Of a stretch of 47,805 nt of DNA, positions 18,224 through 30,708 are shown in pieces. Where the stretch lies: NCBI RefSeq assembly GCF_005503015.1, contig NZ_SCOL01000010.1, positions 1-47,805 of the forward strand, written 5' to 3'. Positions within the stretch are counted from its first letter, which is position 1. The number at the start of each line of letters is the position of its first letter. A model generated the notes under the pieces. That model was not told where the DNA came from and searched no databases. It saw only the letters and a list, made by a program, of their open reading frames with translations. The DNA comes from Bacillus sp. E(2018) (lineage in GTDB: Bacteria > Bacillota > Bacilli > Bacillales > Fictibacillaceae). Made by a program: the position numbers and the translations under genes.

Positions 18224-18622
18224 TTACCAAACGTACGCTAGTACTTCGCCACCCATTTGTGATTGGCGAGCTTCTTTATCAGTCATAATGCCTTTAGAAG
18301 TAGATACGATCGCAATACCAAGTCCTCCAAGTACACGTGGAAGATCAGTTGATTTTGCATAAACACGTAGACCAGGCTTAGAGATACGCTTAAGACCTGA
18401 GATTACACGCTCATTGTTAGAACCGTACTTAAGGAAGATACGAATCATTCCTTGTTTGCTATCCTCTACATATTCCACATCGCGAACAAAACCTTCACGC
18501 TTTAGGATTTCTGCGATTTCTTTTTTCATATTAGAAGCAGGAAGCTCCAATTTATCGTGACGAACAGTGTTTGCGTTGCGGATACGAGTAAGCATATCTG
18601 CAATTGGATCTGTCATAACCAT
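18224..18622 (-). CDS. rpsH: 30S ribosomal protein S8
   Basis: A 132-residue S8. ATG 18622 has AGGAGG nine bases upstream; an internal ATG two codons later (MTDPIADM) is the alternative start. S8 binds helix 21 of 16S rRNA and is a central-domain assembly protein. It lies 32 bases after the S14 gene. Confidence 0.98.
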   Translation of the reverse strand: MVMTDPIADMLTRIRNANTVRHDKLELPASNMKKEIAEILKREGFVRDVEYVEDSKQGMIRIFLKYGSNNERVISGLKRISKPGLRVYAKSTDLPRVLGGLGIAIVSTSKGIMTDKEARQSQMGGEVLAYVW

Positions 18623-18654
18623 TACTAGTTACCTCCTTCCCTTTTTTCAGGGTA

Positions 18655-18864
<210 letters not shown>

Positions 18865-19404
18865 TTATTTTTGGAACGGCATTCCGACTTGTGTAAGAAG
18901 CTCACGTGCTTCTTCGTCAGTGTTCGCAGTCGTTACGATAACGATGTCCATTCCGCGAACTTTGTTTACTTTATCATAGTCGATCTCTGGGAAGATCAAT
19001 TGCTCTTTAACTCCAAGCGTGTAGTTACCGCGGCCGTCGAAAGACTTCTTGGAAACCCCGCGGAAGTCACGTACACGTGGAAGGGAAACGCTGATTAACT
19101 TATCAAGGAAGTCATACATGCGCTCTCCGCGAAGTGTAACTTTTGATCCGATCGGCATACCTTCACGAAGTTTGAATCCAGCGATAGATTTCTTAGCACG
19201 CGTGATCACAGGCTTTTGACCAGCGATTGCTGTAAGTTCCTCTACTGCTGTATCTAACACTTTAGAGTTGGATACTGCTTCACCAACACCCATGTTGATA
19301 ACGATTTTTTCGATCTTTGGTGCTTGCATTACTGAAGTGTAATTAAACTTTTCCATTAGAGATGGTAAGATCTCTGCTTTATATCGCTCTTGTAGACGGT
19401 TCAT
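18865..19404 (-). CDS. rplE: 50S ribosomal protein L5
   Basis: A 179-residue L5 from ATG 19404 (MNRLQERYK...), preceded by AAAGGAGG; six more in-frame codons upstream would run over this site. L5 binds 5S rRNA and contacts S13 in an intersubunit bridge. Confidence 0.98.
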   Translation of the reverse strand: MNRLQERYKAEILPSLMEKFNYTSVMQAPKIEKIVINMGVGEAVSNSKVLDTAVEELTAIAGQKPVITRAKKSIAGFKLREGMPIGSKVTLRGERMYDFLDKLISVSLPRVRDFRGVSKKSFDGRGNYTLGVKEQLIFPEIDYDKVNKVRGMDIVIVTTANTDEEARELLTQVGMPFQK

Positions 19405-19430
19405 TATGTGTCCTCCTTTCACTCTGAGAC

Positions 19431-19748
19431 TTATTTATCTAGGGTTTCACCAGATTTTTTGGCCACACGAACTTTTTTCCCATCAACTACATTGTAGCCT
19501 ACACGAGTAGGAGCACCAGTTTTAGGGTCAAGAGGCATTACGTTAGAAGCATGAATTGGTGCTTCTTGGCTAAGGATTCCACCTTGTGGATTAGCTTGAG
19601 AAGGTTTTGCGTGTTTCTTAACAACGTTCACGCCTTCAACAAGCACTCTGTTTAGCTTCGGATAAGCTTCAAGGATTACACCTTGTTTACCTTTATCCTT
19701 GCCGGAAATAACTTGTACTTTATCGCCTTTTTTCACATGCAATGGCAT
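19431..19748 (-). CDS. rplX: 50S ribosomal protein L24
   Basis: A 105-residue L24 with its KOW motif at residues 5-32 ([18 protein letters not shown]). It initiates 50S assembly. AAGGAGGTG lies upstream. It follows rplN by 51 bases. Confidence 0.98.
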   Translation of the reverse strand: MPLHVKKGDKVQVISGKDKGKQGVILEAYPKLNRVLVEGVNVVKKHAKPSQANPQGGILSQEAPIHASNVMPLDPKTGAPTRVGYNVVDGKKVRVAKKSGETLDK

Positions 19749-19799
19749 TGTGATGTTGCACCTCCTTACAAGACAATAAACGCCTTGCTAGTAAATATA

Positions 19800-20168
19800 T
19801 TAAAGAACTTCTGGAGCAAGAGATACGATTTTCATAAATTGCTTGTCACGAAGTTCACGTGCTACTGGTCCGAAGATACGAGTTCCTCGAGGACCTTTAT
19901 CATCCTTAACGATTACAGCCGCGTTCTCATCAAAGCGGATGTAAGATCCGTCGTTACGGCGCATACCACGCTTAGAACGTACCACTACCGCTTTAACAAC
20001 GTCACCTTTCTTAACAACGCCACCTGGTGTTGCGGACTTAACCGAACAAACGATAATGTCACCAACGTTAGCGTACTTACGACCAGAACCACCAAGAACT
20101 TTAATGCAAAGTAACTCTTTCGCACCGGAGTTATCAGCTACTCTTAAACGGGATTCTTGTTGAATCAT
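19800..20168 (-). CDS. rplN: 50S ribosomal protein L14
   Basis: A 122-residue L14, beginning [18 protein letters not shown]. It binds 23S rRNA at the subunit interface. A small hairpin ends just before its AGGAGG ribosome binding site. Confidence 0.98.
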   Translation of the reverse strand: MIQQESRLRVADNSGAKELLCIKVLGGSGRKYANVGDIIVCSVKSATPGGVVKKGDVVKAVVVRSKRGMRRNDGSYIRFDENAAVIVKDDKGPRGTRIFGPVARELRDKQFMKIVSLAPEVL

Positions 20169-20182
20169 GCGAATGGACCTCC

Positions 20183-20205
20183 TTTCGGATATGAGTATAA
20201 TCCGA
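20183..20205 (-). other. Small hairpin abutting the rplN ribosome binding site
   Basis: On the minus strand TTCGGAT and ATCCGAA form a 7-bp stem with a nine-base loop, and the AGGAGG of rplN follows directly. No U-tract is present. It could affect access to the ribosome binding site or mark mRNA processing; this is inference. Confidence 0.5.
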
Positions 20206-20213
20206 ACAATTTA

Positions 20214-20477
20214 TTAAATAATTACTGCTTCTTGTACTACTTCAACTAGACGGAATCGCTTGTCTTTAGAAAGCGGACGCGTTTCCATAACCTTTACGAT
20301 ATCGCCAATTTTAGCAGTGTTGTTTTCATCATGCGCTTTTAACTTTTTAGAGTATTTAACGCGCTTGTTATATAAAGTGTGAGTCTTGTAAGTTTCTACA
20401 AGCACTGTAATCGTTTTGTCCATCTTGTCAGAAACAACACGACCAGTGTACACCTTGCGCTGGTTACGTTCACTCAT
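20214..20477 (-). CDS. rpsQ: 30S ribosomal protein S17
   Basis: An 87-residue S17 with an OB-fold, [15 protein letters not shown] at its start. A primary 16S rRNA-binding protein. 22 bases after rpmC. Confidence 0.98.
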   Translation of the reverse strand: MSERNQRKVYTGRVVSDKMDKTITVLVETYKTHTLYNKRVKYSKKLKAHDENNTAKIGDIVKVMETRPLSKDKRFRLVEVVQEAVII

Positions 20478-20499
20478 TGTGCGAACCTCCTCTCAAGAT

Positions 20500-21789
<1,290 letters not shown>

Positions 21790-21792
21790 GTC

Positions 21793-22134
21793 TTAACCCT
21801 CCTTCTTTTCAGAAACAACGATTGTGATGTGGCTAGTACGTTTGTTGATACGGCTTGCGCGACCCATCGCACGAGGACGGAAACGCTTAAGAGTAATACC
21901 TTCATCAACGAACGCTTGCTTAATCACCAAGTTGTTCGGTTCCATTTCATAGTTGTGTTCTGCGTTTGCGATAGCAGACTTAAGCACCTTTTCAATTACA
22001 GGAGAAGCTGCTTTAGGCGTCAAACGTAGAATCGCAAGTGCCTCACCTACTTGCTTGCCTCGAATCAAATCGATTACGATGCGAGCTTTACGAGGAGCAA
22101 TACGCACTTGTTTAGCAATTGCTTTTGCTTCCAT
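21793..22134 (-). CDS. rplV: 50S ribosomal protein L22
   Basis: A 113-residue L22 with the extended beta-hairpin (about residues 80-100, [15 protein letters not shown]) that lines the exit tunnel and meets macrolides. No macrolide-resistance insertion is apparent. 19 bases after rpsS. Confidence 0.98.
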   Translation of the reverse strand: MEAKAIAKQVRIAPRKARIVIDLIRGKQVGEALAILRLTPKAASPVIEKVLKSAIANAEHNYEMEPNNLVIKQAFVDEGITLKRFRPRAMGRASRINKRTSHITIVVSEKKEG

Positions 22135-22153
22135 TTTGTGTACCTCCCCTCAA

Positions 22154-22432
22154 TTAACGTCTTGTTTTCTTATCATCAGCTGCATGGCCTTTGTAAGTAC
22201 GAGTAGGTGCAAACTCACCTAACTTGTGACCGACCATATCTTCTGTACAATAAACCGGCACGTGTTTACGACCATCATAAACAGCGATTGTGTGACCGAT
22301 GAAGTCAGGGAAAATCGTAGAACGACGAGACCAAGTTTTAACTACTTTCTTGTCGTTAGATTCATTAAGTGCCTCGACCTTTTTCATCAAGTGGTCATCT
22401 ACAAAAGGCCCTTTTTTCAAACTGCGACCCAT
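22154..22432 (-). CDS. rpsS: 30S ribosomal protein S19
   Basis: A 92-residue S19, [20 protein letters not shown] at its start. It forms the 30S head with S13. It lies 57 bases after rplB; the spacer shows AGGGAGG as ribosome binding site. Confidence 0.98.
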   Translation of the reverse strand: MGRSLKKGPFVDDHLMKKVEALNESNDKKVVKTWSRRSTIFPDFIGHTIAVYDGRKHVPVYCTEDMVGHKLGEFAPTRTYKGHAADDKKTRR

Positions 22433-22489
22433 TTGAGAACCTCCCTTTGTGTTTGCGCTACGGCTCGATTGAACCGTAGTACAATCACA

Positions 22490-23320
22490 TTATTTTTTGC
22501 GACGACGTACAATGTACTTGTCAGTTTGGCTATTTTTCTTACGCGTTTTATATCCAAGAGTTGGTTTACCCCATGGAGACATTGGTGATTTACGTCCGAT
22601 TGGAGCGCGTCCTTCACCACCACCGTGTGGGTGATCGTTAGGGTTCATTACAGAACCACGAACTGTTGGGCGGATACCCTTCCAACGAGAACGACCTGCT
22701 TTACCAACGTTTACAAGTTCATGCTCTAGGTTTCCAACTTGACCGATTGTTGCGCGGCAAGTAAGAAGGATCATACGAACTTCGCCAGAACCAAGACGAA
22801 CTAGCGCGTACTTTTCTTCTTTACCAAGAAGTTGAGCTTCAGCACCAGCTGAACGAGCCAATTGTCCACCTTTACCAGGCTTAAGTTCGATGTTGTGAAT
22901 TGTAGAACCTACAGGAATGTTAGCTAATGGAAGTGAGTTACCTACTTTAATATCAGCTTCAGTACCGGACATGATTTCTTGCCCTACTTTAATTCCTTTT
23001 GGAGCTAAGATATAACGCTTCTCACCATCTGCATAGTGGATTAGCGCGATGTTAGCCGTACGGTTCGGATCGTATTCGATTGTAGCAACGCGACCTGGTA
23101 TTCCGTCTTTGTTACGTTTGAAATCGATGATACGATACTTACGCTTGTGTCCTCCACCTTGGTGACGAACAGTTAGTTTACCTTGGTTGTTACGCCCAGC
23201 TTTTTTGCTAAGAGGAGCAAGCAAGGATTTTTCTGGTTGGTCAGTTGTAATTTCAGCAAAGTCAAGCTGAGACATGTTACGACGACCGTTAGTTGTCGGT
23301 TTAAACTTTTTGATACCCAT
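22490..23320 (-). CDS. rplB: 50S ribosomal protein L2
   Basis: A 276-residue L2, with the C-terminal region around [13 protein letters not shown] that contains the conserved histidine near the peptidyl-transferase centre. Standard length. 28 bases after rplW. Confidence 0.98.
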   Translation of the reverse strand: MGIKKFKPTTNGRRNMSQLDFAEITTDQPEKSLLAPLSKKAGRNNQGKLTVRHQGGGHKRKYRIIDFKRNKDGIPGRVATIEYDPNRTANIALIHYADGEKRYILAPKGIKVGQEIMSGTEADIKVGNSLPLANIPVGSTIHNIELKPGKGGQLARSAGAEAQLLGKEEKYALVRLGSGEVRMILLTCRATIGQVGNLEHELVNVGKAGRSRWKGIRPTVRGSVMNPNDHPHGGGEGRAPIGRKSPMSPWGKPTLGYKTRKKNSQTDKYIVRRRKK

Positions 23321-23348
23321 TGTAATTTCCCTCCTTTACGAGTTCTTT

Positions 23349-23636
23349 TTAAACTCCTTCAAAAAAGTCGAGTTCTTTGCTTTCTGGAGTTAATGTAACT
23401 ACTGCTTTTTTACGTTTAGAAGTGTAACCAGTATGACGGCCTACACGCTTGAACTTACCTTTGTAGGTAGCAGTGTTTACAGATTGAATTTTTACGCCAA
23501 AGATTTCTTCTAGTGCGCCTTTGATTTGAGTCTTAGTAGCACGAGGATTAACTTCGAACGTGTATTTTTTGTCAGCCATTATTTCAGTAGAACGCTCTGT
23601 AATAACGGGGCGCTTAATCACATCACGAGCTTCCAT
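23349..23636 (-). CDS. rplW: 50S ribosomal protein L23
   Basis: A 95-residue L23 at the exit-tunnel rim, the docking site for trigger factor. Its ATG overlaps the rplD stop by one base (TAATG), giving translational coupling. Confidence 0.98.
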   Translation of the reverse strand: MEARDVIKRPVITERSTEIMADKKYTFEVNPRATKTQIKGALEEIFGVKIQSVNTATYKGKFKRVGRHTGYTSKRKKAVVTLTPESKELDFFEGV

Positions 23637-24259
23637 TATGCGAGCACCTCCCCTACTTTTTCCACAGCGTCTTTAGTCATAAGAAGCTTGTCGTGGTTTA
23701 ACACGTCAAGAACACTAACGCCGTTAGCCGTAACAACTGTTACGCCAGGGATGTTACGTGCAGACAATGCAACAGCGTCATTGTAATCAGCAGTTACAAC
23801 TAATGCTTTACGATCTGCGGATAGATTTGCAAGTACTTGCATCATTTCCTTTGTTTTAGGAGCTTCGAATGCAAGTCCTTCTAAAACGATTAAGTCGTTA
23901 TCTAGAACCTTAGAAGATAGCGCTGATTTAATAGCTAAGCGACGAACCTTCTTAGGTAATTTGTAAGAATAGCTTCTTGGTGTTGGTCCGAAAACCACTC
24001 CACCACCAACCCATTGTGGAGAACGGATAGATCCTTGACGAGCACGTCCAGTACCTTTCTGTTTCCAAGGTTTGCGTCCACCACCAGCAACTTCAGAACG
24101 GTTCTTTACATCGTGCGTTCCTTGGCGCTGTGATGCTTGCTGCATAATAACAGCGTCGAAAAGCACGCTTTTATTTGGTTCAATACCGAAAACGGAATCG
24201 TTTAATTCGATATCGCCAGCTTGAGTACCATCTTGTTTAAATAATGCTACTTTTGGCAT
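23636..24259 (-). CDS. rplD: 50S ribosomal protein L4
   Basis: A 207-residue L4 with its exit-tunnel loop ([18 protein letters not shown], about residues 60-77). In gammaproteobacteria L4 autoregulates the S10 operon; in Firmicutes this is not established. 17 bases after rplC. Confidence 0.98.
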   Translation of the reverse strand: MPKVALFKQDGTQAGDIELNDSVFGIEPNKSVLFDAVIMQQASQRQGTHDVKNRSEVAGGGRKPWKQKGTGRARQGSIRSPQWVGGGVVFGPTPRSYSYKLPKKVRRLAIKSALSSKVLDNDLIVLEGLAFEAPKTKEMMQVLANLSADRKALVVTADYNDAVALSARNIPGVTVVTANGVSVLDVLNHDKLLMTKDAVEKVGEVLA

Positions 24260-24276
24260 CAGATTGTCCTCCTTCC

Positions 24277-24915
24277 TTATTTAGCATCCTTTGCTTTAAC
24301 AGCAGAGTTAATTGTAACGTAGCTCTTTTTCGCTCCAGGTACGTTACCTTTGATTAGTAGAAGATTACGTTCTGCATCAACTCTTACAACTTCTAAGTTT
24401 TGTACAGTTACTGTATCTCCGCCAGTACGTCCAGGTAATGCTTTCCCTTTGAAAACACGGTTAGGGTCAACAGCACCCATTGAACCAGGACGACGGTGGT
24501 AACGGGAACCGTGGCTCATTGGCCCGCGTGATTGCCCGTGACGTTTGATAACACCTTGGAATCCTTTTCCTTTAGATGTACCAGTAACGTCTACAGCGTC
24601 ACCTTCTGCAAAAATGTCAGCTTTGACTTCCTGACCAACTTCGTATCCCGCAACATCAACATTACGGAATTCTTTAACGTAGCGCTTAGGGCTCGTGCTA
24701 GCTTTAGCAGCATGTCCTGCTTGTGGCTTGTTAGAACGAGAGTCTTTTTTATCATCAAATCCAAGTTGGATAGCTTCGTAGCCATCATTCTCAACGGATT
24801 TCTTTTGAAGAACAACGTTAGGAGTTACTTCTACTACAGTAACTGGAATTAGATCTCCGTTTTCTGCGAAAACTTGAGTCATACCAATTTTTCTACCTAA
24901 GATTCCTTTGGTCAT
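24277..24915 (-). CDS. rplC: 50S ribosomal protein L3
   Basis: A 212-residue L3, [16 protein letters not shown] at the start and the central loop with GHGQSRG-type [17 protein letters not shown] near residue 130-147, which approaches the peptidyl-transferase centre. 49 bases after rpsJ. Confidence 0.98.
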   Translation of the reverse strand: MTKGILGRKIGMTQVFAENGDLIPVTVVEVTPNVVLQKKSVENDGYEAIQLGFDDKKDSRSNKPQAGHAAKASTSPKRYVKEFRNVDVAGYEVGQEVKADIFAEGDAVDVTGTSKGKGFQGVIKRHGQSRGPMSHGSRYHRRPGSMGAVDPNRVFKGKALPGRTGGDTVTVQNLEVVRVDAERNLLLIKGNVPGAKKSYVTINSAVKAKDAK

Positions 24916-24964
24916 TCGTCACACCTCCTATTAATAAGTAAAATATTTATAAGCAAACGTGAAA

Positions 24965-25407
<443 letters not shown>

Positions 25408-25413
25408 TTACTT

Positions 25414-25442
25414 ATTATAGAGAAAAGCAACGCCCAATGCAA
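25414..25442 (-). promoter_or_regulatory. Proximal promoter of the S10 operon
   Basis: Minus-strand TTGCAT (25437-25442), 17-bp spacer, consensus TATAAT (25414-25419). With the distal promoter it drives the ~15-kb rpsJ-rplQ array. Confidence 0.8.
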
Positions 25443-25482
25443 GTGTTATTTGCATTTATTTATTGCTAATCGCACTTTTTCT

Positions 25483-25511
25483 ATTATAGAGACTTTATCA
25501 GGAGATTTCAA
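25483..25511 (-). promoter_or_regulatory. Distal promoter of the S10 operon
   Basis: Minus-strand TTGAAA (25506-25511), 17-bp spacer, consensus TATAAT (25483-25488). Starts 30 bp downstream of a perfect 28-bp palindrome. Confidence 0.8.
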
Positions 25512-25541
25512 CTTCCTTTTTCTTCTTTTGCATATTTGAAT

Positions 25542-25569
25542 GTGTTTCTTCTATATATAGAAGAAACAC
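25542..25569. other. Perfect 28-bp palindrome upstream of the S10 promoters
   Basis: GTGTTTCTTCTATA is followed without a gap by its exact reverse complement. Neither side has a T-run, so it is a poor terminator. It lies 38 bases past the small ORF stop and just upstream of the distal S10 -35, a position suited to a dimeric regulator, or to a stem that stabilises an mRNA end. Confidence 0.8.
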
Positions 25570-25606
25570 GATACATATAAAGAATTAAGATCAGTAGGCA
25601 TTGCAA

Positions 25607-25765
25607 TTATGTAGAACCAACCACAATCAAGGATTCTACGGTACGTGTTTTTATATTTGTTAAACGTTCGCCGGTAAATATGATGTTTCCACCCCTAAAC
25701 AAAGCTTTTTCACCGCTAATCATATTATTACCACTTGTAGAAGTGCGTCCATGACCTGAAATCAT
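25607..25765 (-). CDS. Possible small repeat protein (52 aa), unknown function
   Basis: Starting at ATG 25765, with AGGTGG seven bases upstream, the frame encodes 52 residues. It carries 14-residue repeats of the form GNxMISG followed by seven variable residues. At DNA level the repeat starts near 25671, 25713 and 25755, an exact 42-bp period, so the repeat is in frame. The remainder is TRTVESLIVVGST. A TTG at 25798 could add 11 residues and complete the first repeat. No known family recognised; repeats with Gly-Asn turns suggest short beta-hairpins. It sits in the tuf-rpsJ spacer, where B. subtilis has ybaC. It may simply be a minisatellite with an open frame. Confidence 0.4.
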   Translation of the reverse strand: MISGHGRTSTSGNNMISGEKALFRGGNIIFTGERLTNIKTRTVESLIVVGST

Positions 25766-25810
25766 TCTGTTTCCACCTGAAGTACAATAAAACAACAAAT
25801 CTTACACACA

Positions 25811-25840
25811 AAAAAACACCCTCCAAAAGGAGAGTGTTTT
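25811..25840 (-). terminator. Terminator of the str operon after tuf
   Basis: Minus-strand AAAACAC-CTCC pairs with GGAG-GTGTTTT around a TTTT loop and is followed by TTTTTTT. It begins 18 bases after the tuf stop. Confidence 0.92.
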
Positions 25841-25858
25841 TATTAAAGAGTAATAAGA

Positions 25859-27049
25859 TTACTCAGTGATTGTTGCAACTACGCCTGCACCAACTGTACG
25901 TCCACCTTCACGAATAGAGAACTTAGTTCCTTCTTCGATAGCGATTGGAGCGATTAGTTCTACAGTCATCTCAACGTTATCTCCAGGCATAACCATTTCT
26001 ACGCCTTCAGGAAGTTGGATGATACCAGTTACGTCAGTTGTACGGAAGTAGAACTGAGGACGGTAGTTAGAGAAGAATGGAGTGTGACGTCCACCCTCTT
26101 CTTTTGAAAGAACATAAACTTCTGATTTGAACTTAGTGTGAGCTTTAACAGTACCTGGCTTAGCAAGAACTTGTCCACGCTCAACATCTTCACGAGAAAC
26201 CCCACGAAGAAGTGCACCAATGTTGTCACCAGCTTCAGCATAGTCAAGAAGCTTACGGAACATTTCAACACCTGTTACAGTTGTTGATTTTGGCTCTTCA
26301 GTAAGACCAAGGATCTCAACTACGTCACCAACTTTTACTACACCACGCTCAACACGTCCAGTAGCAACTGTACCACGACCAGTGATTGAGAATACATCCT
26401 CAACTGGCATCATGAATGGCTTTTCAGTGTCACGTGGAGGAGTTGGGATATAAGAATCTACAGCATCCATTAGCTCGTAGATTTTAGCTTCCCAATCAGC
26501 GTCTCCTTCAAGAGCTTTAAGAGCAGAACCTTTGATTACAGGAATATCATCTCCTGGGAAGTCATACTCAGAAAGAAGGTCACGAACTTCCATTTCTACT
26601 AGCTCAAGAAGTTCTTCGTCGTCTACCATGTCACACTTGTTCATGAATACAACAAGGTAAGGTACACCTACTTGACGAGAAAGAAGGATGTGCTCACGAG
26701 TTTGTGGCATTGGGCCGTCAGCAGCAGATACTACTAGGATCCCACCATCCATTTGTGCTGCACCAGTGATCATGTTCTTAACATAGTCAGCATGTCCTGG
26801 GCAGTCTACGTGTGCATAGTGACGAGAATCAGTTTCATACTCAACGTGTGCAGTTGAGATTGTGATTCCACGTTCGCGCTCTTCTGGAGCACCGTCGATT
26901 TGGTCATAAGCCATAGCTACACCTTTACCGTTTTTCTTAGCAAGAACAGTAGTGATAGCAGCTGTTAAAGTTGTTTTACCATGGTCAACGTGACCGATAG
27001 TACCAATGTTAGCATGCGTTTTGGAACGATCAAATTTCTCTTTACCCAT
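25859..27049 (-). CDS. tuf: Elongation factor Tu
   Basis: A 396-residue EF-Tu: G1 GHVDHGKT (19-26), switch-[10 protein letters not shown] (about 81-88), G4 NKCD (about 136-139), then beta-barrel domains 2 and 3. It delivers aminoacyl-tRNA to the ribosome. A single copy lies here after fusA, with a candidate promoter of its own in the 116-base spacer. Confidence 0.99.
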   Translation of the reverse strand: MGKEKFDRSKTHANIGTIGHVDHGKTTLTAAITTVLAKKNGKGVAMAYDQIDGAPEERERGITISTAHVEYETDSRHYAHVDCPGHADYVKNMITGAAQMDGGILVVSAADGPMPQTREHILLSRQVGVPYLVVFMNKCDMVDDEELLELVEMEVRDLLSEYDFPGDDIPVIKGSALKALEGDADWEAKIYELMDAVDSYIPTPPRDTEKPFMMPVEDVFSITGRGTVATGRVERGVVKVGDVVEILGLTEEPKSTTVTGVEMFRKLLDYAEAGDNIGALLRGVSREDVERGQVLAKPGTVKAHTKFKSEVYVLSKEEGGRHTPFFSNYRPQFYFRTTDVTGIIQLPEGVEMVMPGDNVEMTVELIAPIAIEEGTKFSIREGGRTVGAGVVATITE

Positions 27050-27127
27050 GAGAAAGATTCCTCCTTAAATATGTTTACATATAGTAGATTTTTTTATTTA
27101 AAACAGACAGTTTGTACTGCCCATTTT

Positions 27128-27156
27128 AGATTACATGAAAATGTTGTTTCTTACAA
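27128..27156 (-). promoter_or_regulatory. Candidate separate promoter for tuf
   Basis: Minus-strand TTGTAA (27151-27156), 17-bp spacer, TAATCT (27128-27133), starting 10 bases after the fusA stop. It would allow tuf, needed in excess over other factors, to be transcribed apart from the str operon. Match to consensus is moderate. Confidence 0.45.
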
Positions 27157-27165
27157 CCGAAGAGA

Positions 27166-29244
27166 TTAAGCTCCAGTTGCTTTTTTGATGATTTCTTCAG
27201 AGATTGACTTAGGTACTTCTTCGTAGTGATCGAAGTGCATTGAGTAAGTACCGCGGCCTTGTGTACGAGAACGCAAGCTAGTTGCATAACCGAACATCTC
27301 AGCAAGTGGAACCATCGCTTTAACGATTTGTGCGTTACCACGAGCTTCCATACCTTCAACACGTCCACGACGAGAAGTTACGTCACCCATGATGTCACCC
27401 ATGTACTCTTCAGGAACCGTTACTTCAACTTTCATAATCGGCTCTAGAATTGCAGGGTCACACTTTGCTTTTGCGTTCTTAAGTGCCATTGAACCGGCAA
27501 TCTTAAACGCCATTTCGTTGGAGTCAACATCATGGTAAGATCCATCAACGATACGAGCTTTAAGGTCAAGTAATGGGAAACCAGCAAGCATTCCGTTTTT
27601 CATTGATTCTTCAATACCAGCTTGAACTGCAGGGATGTATTCACGAGGAACTGCCCCACCAACGATTTTGTTTTCAAATACGAATCCAGATCCTTCTTCA
27701 CCTGGCTCGAATTCAACCCAAACGTGACCGTATTGTCCACGACCACCGGACTGACGAACGAATTTACCTTCAACTTTAGCAGCTTGGCGAATTGTTTCAC
27801 GGTAAGCAACCTGAGGAGCACCCACGTTAGCTTCTACCTTGAATTCACGGCGCATACGGTCAACTAGGATATCAAGGTGAAGCTCACCCATACCTGCGAT
27901 GATCGTTTGTCCAGTTTCTTCGTTTGTTTCAGTACGGAATGTTGGATCTTCTTCAGCAAGCTTAGCAAGCGCCATACCCATCTTGTCTTGGTCTGCTTTA
28001 GACTTCGGCTCGATAGATAGTGAGATAACTGGCTCTGGGAATACCATGGATTCTAAGATAACAAGGTTCTTTTCATCACAAAGTGTATCACCAGTTGTAG
28101 TGTCTTTAAGACCTACAGCAGCTGCGATATCTCCAGCGTATACGATTGAAATCTCTTCACGGGAGTTTGCGTGCATTTGAAGGATACGTCCAACACGCTC
28201 GCGCTTTCCTTTTGTAGAGTTCTGTACGTATGATCCAGAGTTCAATGTACCTGAGTACACACGGAAGAATGTTAACTTACCAACATAAGGGTCAGTCATA
28301 ACTTTAAATGCAAGTGCAGAGAATGGTGCTTCGTCACTTGATTCACGAGTTACTTCTTCTTCAGAGTCAGGAAGTACACCTTTAATAGCTGGTACATCAA
28401 CCGGCGATGGAAGGTAATCAAGAACAGCGTCAAGCATAAGCTGAACACCTTTGTTCTTAAATGCCGAACCACACATTACTGGGTAGAACTCAACGTTACA
28501 AGTTCCTTGACGGATACCTGCTTTAAGCTCTTCCTTCGTAATTTCTTCGCCTTCTAAGTACTTCATCATCATTTCTTCGTCTAGCTCAGCTACCGCTTCA
28601 ATTAACTTGTTACGGTATTCTTCAGCCAACGGCATGTGCTCTTCAGGAATTTCACGAACTTCGATATCAGTACCAAGGTCGTTTCCGTAGAATACAGCGT
28701 TCATTTCAACTAAGTCGATGATTGCTTCGAATTGGTCTTCCGCACCGATCGGTAATTGGATCGGGTGAGCGTTAGCACCAAGGCGGTCATGAATCGTTTT
28801 TACGGAATATAAGAAATCCGCACCGATCTTGTCCATTTTGTTTACGAATACTACACGAGGTACCCCGTAAGTAGTCGCTTGACGCCAAACTGTTTCTGTT
28901 TGTGGTTCAACACCTGATTGAGCATCAAGTAATGCAACCGCTCCGTCTAATACACGTAATGAACGTTCTACTTCAACTGTAAAGTCTACGTGTCCTGGTG
29001 TATCAATGATGTTGACACGGTGACCTTTCCATTGAGCAGTAGTAGCAGCGGAAGTAATCGTGATTCCACGCTCTTGTTCCTGCTCCATCCAGTCCATTTG
29101 TGAAGCTCCTTCATGAGTTTCACCAATTTTGTGGATACGGCCAGTATAGTAAAGAACACGTTCAGTAGTCGTTGTTTTACCAGCATCGATGTGAGCCATG
29201 ATACCGATATTACGAGTATTTTTTAAGGAGAATTCTCTAGCCAT
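27166..29244 (-). CDS. fusA: Elongation factor G
   Basis: A 692-residue translocase GTPase: G1 AHIDAGKT (17-24), [12 protein letters not shown], and domains II-V. It catalyses ribosomal translocation and, with RRF, recycling. Located between rpsG and tuf in the classic str operon; the 75-base spacer before it carries a perfect hairpin. Confidence 0.99.
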   Translation of the reverse strand: MAREFSLKNTRNIGIMAHIDAGKTTTTERVLYYTGRIHKIGETHEGASQMDWMEQEQERGITITSAATTAQWKGHRVNIIDTPGHVDFTVEVERSLRVLDGAVALLDAQSGVEPQTETVWRQATTYGVPRVVFVNKMDKIGADFLYSVKTIHDRLGANAHPIQLPIGAEDQFEAIIDLVEMNAVFYGNDLGTDIEVREIPEEHMPLAEEYRNKLIEAVAELDEEMMMKYLEGEEITKEELKAGIRQGTCNVEFYPVMCGSAFKNKGVQLMLDAVLDYLPSPVDVPAIKGVLPDSEEEVTRESSDEAPFSALAFKVMTDPYVGKLTFFRVYSGTLNSGSYVQNSTKGKRERVGRILQMHANSREEISIVYAGDIAAAVGLKDTTTGDTLCDEKNLVILESMVFPEPVISLSIEPKSKADQDKMGMALAKLAEEDPTFRTETNEETGQTIIAGMGELHLDILVDRMRREFKVEANVGAPQVAYRETIRQAAKVEGKFVRQSGGRGQYGHVWVEFEPGEEGSGFVFENKIVGGAVPREYIPAVQAGIEESMKNGMLAGFPLLDLKARIVDGSYHDVDSNEMAFKIAGSMALKNAKAKCDPAILEPIMKVEVTVPEEYMGDIMGDVTSRRGRVEGMEARGNAQIVKAMVPLAEMFGYATSLRSRTQGRGTYSMHFDHYEEVPKSISEEIIKKATGA

Positions 29245-29289
29245 GAATTTCTCTCCTTCCCTTTTTAAAAGGAATTTTTATAGTGTTTT

Positions 29290-29313
29290 AGAGACAGTCC
29301 GAGAACTGTCTCT
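29290..29313 (-). other. Stem-loop in the rpsG-fusA spacer, no U-tract
   Basis: AGAGACAGT and ACTGTCTCT form a perfect 9-bp stem with a six-base loop, beginning six bases after the rpsG stop and ending 45 bases before the fusA ATG. The minus strand continues AAAACAC, so it is not an intrinsic terminator. It may modulate relative rpsG/fusA expression or mRNA processing. Confidence 0.7.
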
Positions 29314-29319
29314 ATGATT

Positions 29320-29790
29320 TTACCAGCGGTAGTGAGCAAACGCTTTGTTTGCTTCTGCCATTTTGTGCATATCTTCGCGCTTCTTAACTGAAGCACCAGT
29401 GTTATTAGCAGCATCCATGATCTCATACGCAAGACGTTCTTCCATTGTCTTTTCTCCGCGTAGACGAGAGTAGTTCGTTAGGTAACGAAGTCCTAGTGTT
29501 GTACGACGCTCTGGGCGAACTTCAACTGGTACTTGGTAGTTAGCTCCACCAACACGGCGAGCACGAACTTCAAGAACTGGCATGATATTTTTAAGAGCTT
29601 GTTCAAACACTTCCATAGGATCTTGGTTCGTACGTTCTTTAATAAGATCGAACGCATTGTACAAGATTGTTTGAGCTACCCCTCTCTTACCGTCAATCAT
29701 AATTTTATTGATTAGACGAGTTACAAGCTTAGACTTGTAAATTGGATCAGGTAACACATCACGACGAGCAACAGGTCCTTTACGTGGCAT
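29320..29790 (-). CDS. rpsG: 30S ribosomal protein S7
   Basis: A 156-residue S7, [20 protein letters not shown] at its start. It nucleates assembly of the 30S head. AAAGGAGGGG precedes its ATG; 46 bases after rpsL. Confidence 0.98.
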   Translation of the reverse strand: MPRKGPVARRDVLPDPIYKSKLVTRLINKIMIDGKRGVAQTILYNAFDLIKERTNQDPMEVFEQALKNIMPVLEVRARRVGGANYQVPVEVRPERRTTLGLRYLTNYSRLRGEKTMEERLAYEIMDAANNTGASVKKREDMHKMAEANKAFAHYRW

Positions 29791-29836
29791 GTGGTCCCCT
29801 CCTTTCTGATAGTTGTTTTAGTTTATTTTAAAAATA

Positions 29837-30307
<471 letters not shown>

Positions 30308-30327
30308 TCATTTTAGGACAAAAGAAA

Positions 30328-30368
30328 GTTTTTGCGAGAGGAGCGATATTGATGCCCATCGCAAAAAC
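30328..30368 (-). other. Long-loop stem in the rplGB-rpsL spacer
   Basis: GTTTTTGCGA (30328-30337 as read on plus) and TCGCAAAAAC (30359-30368) are perfect 10-base complements around a 21-base loop. It begins close to the rplGB stop, and the minus strand after it is TTTCTTTTG, so partial termination or attenuation is possible. Confidence 0.55.
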
Positions 30369-30375
30369 ATGAATT

Positions 30376-30624
30376 TTATCCTTTTATCGCAACAGTTGCG
30401 GCCCCGACATCTATACCGCATGCTTTTCCAAGCTTTTTCATGGAATCAACCTTTACGATCGGTACGTGCTTCTCTTCGGCAATCTGCAATACTTTGCTCG
30501 TTACTCGAAAATCTGCGTCTTCCGCAACGACCAGCTCTTTGACCTCGCCGTTCTGTAAAGCTTTGATTGTTTGCTTAGTACCTACGATAATTTCAGAAGC
30601 CTGTGTCACTTTTTCATAAGACAT
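30376..30624 (-). CDS. rplGB: L7Ae-family ribosomal protein (YbxF/L7Ae-like)
   Basis: An 82-residue protein from ATG 30624, with GGAGG eight bases upstream; the longer frame to 30672 has no ribosome binding site and lacks family similarity. It has the L7Ae/L30e fold signature (GTKQTIKAL near residues 16-24, VVAEDAD, and a C-terminal CGIDVGAA). The family binds kink-turn RNA; the B. subtilis homologue (YbxF) associates with ribosomes. It sits between rpoC and rpsL, as in B. subtilis. Confidence 0.93.
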   Translation of the reverse strand: MSYEKVTQASEIIVGTKQTIKALQNGEVKELVVAEDADFRVTSKVLQIAEEKHVPIVKVDSMKKLGKACGIDVGAATVAIKG

Positions 30625-30708
30625 ACGAATATCCTCCAAAGTAACAAATCTTAGGAGCACATCCGTAATCATATCACCGATGCGCTCCCGATGTCAACAT
30701 TTCATTTA

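Noticed and set aside
27050..27165. Terminator between fusA and tuf
   Set aside because: No stem followed by a U-run was found; the spacer instead contains a possible promoter.
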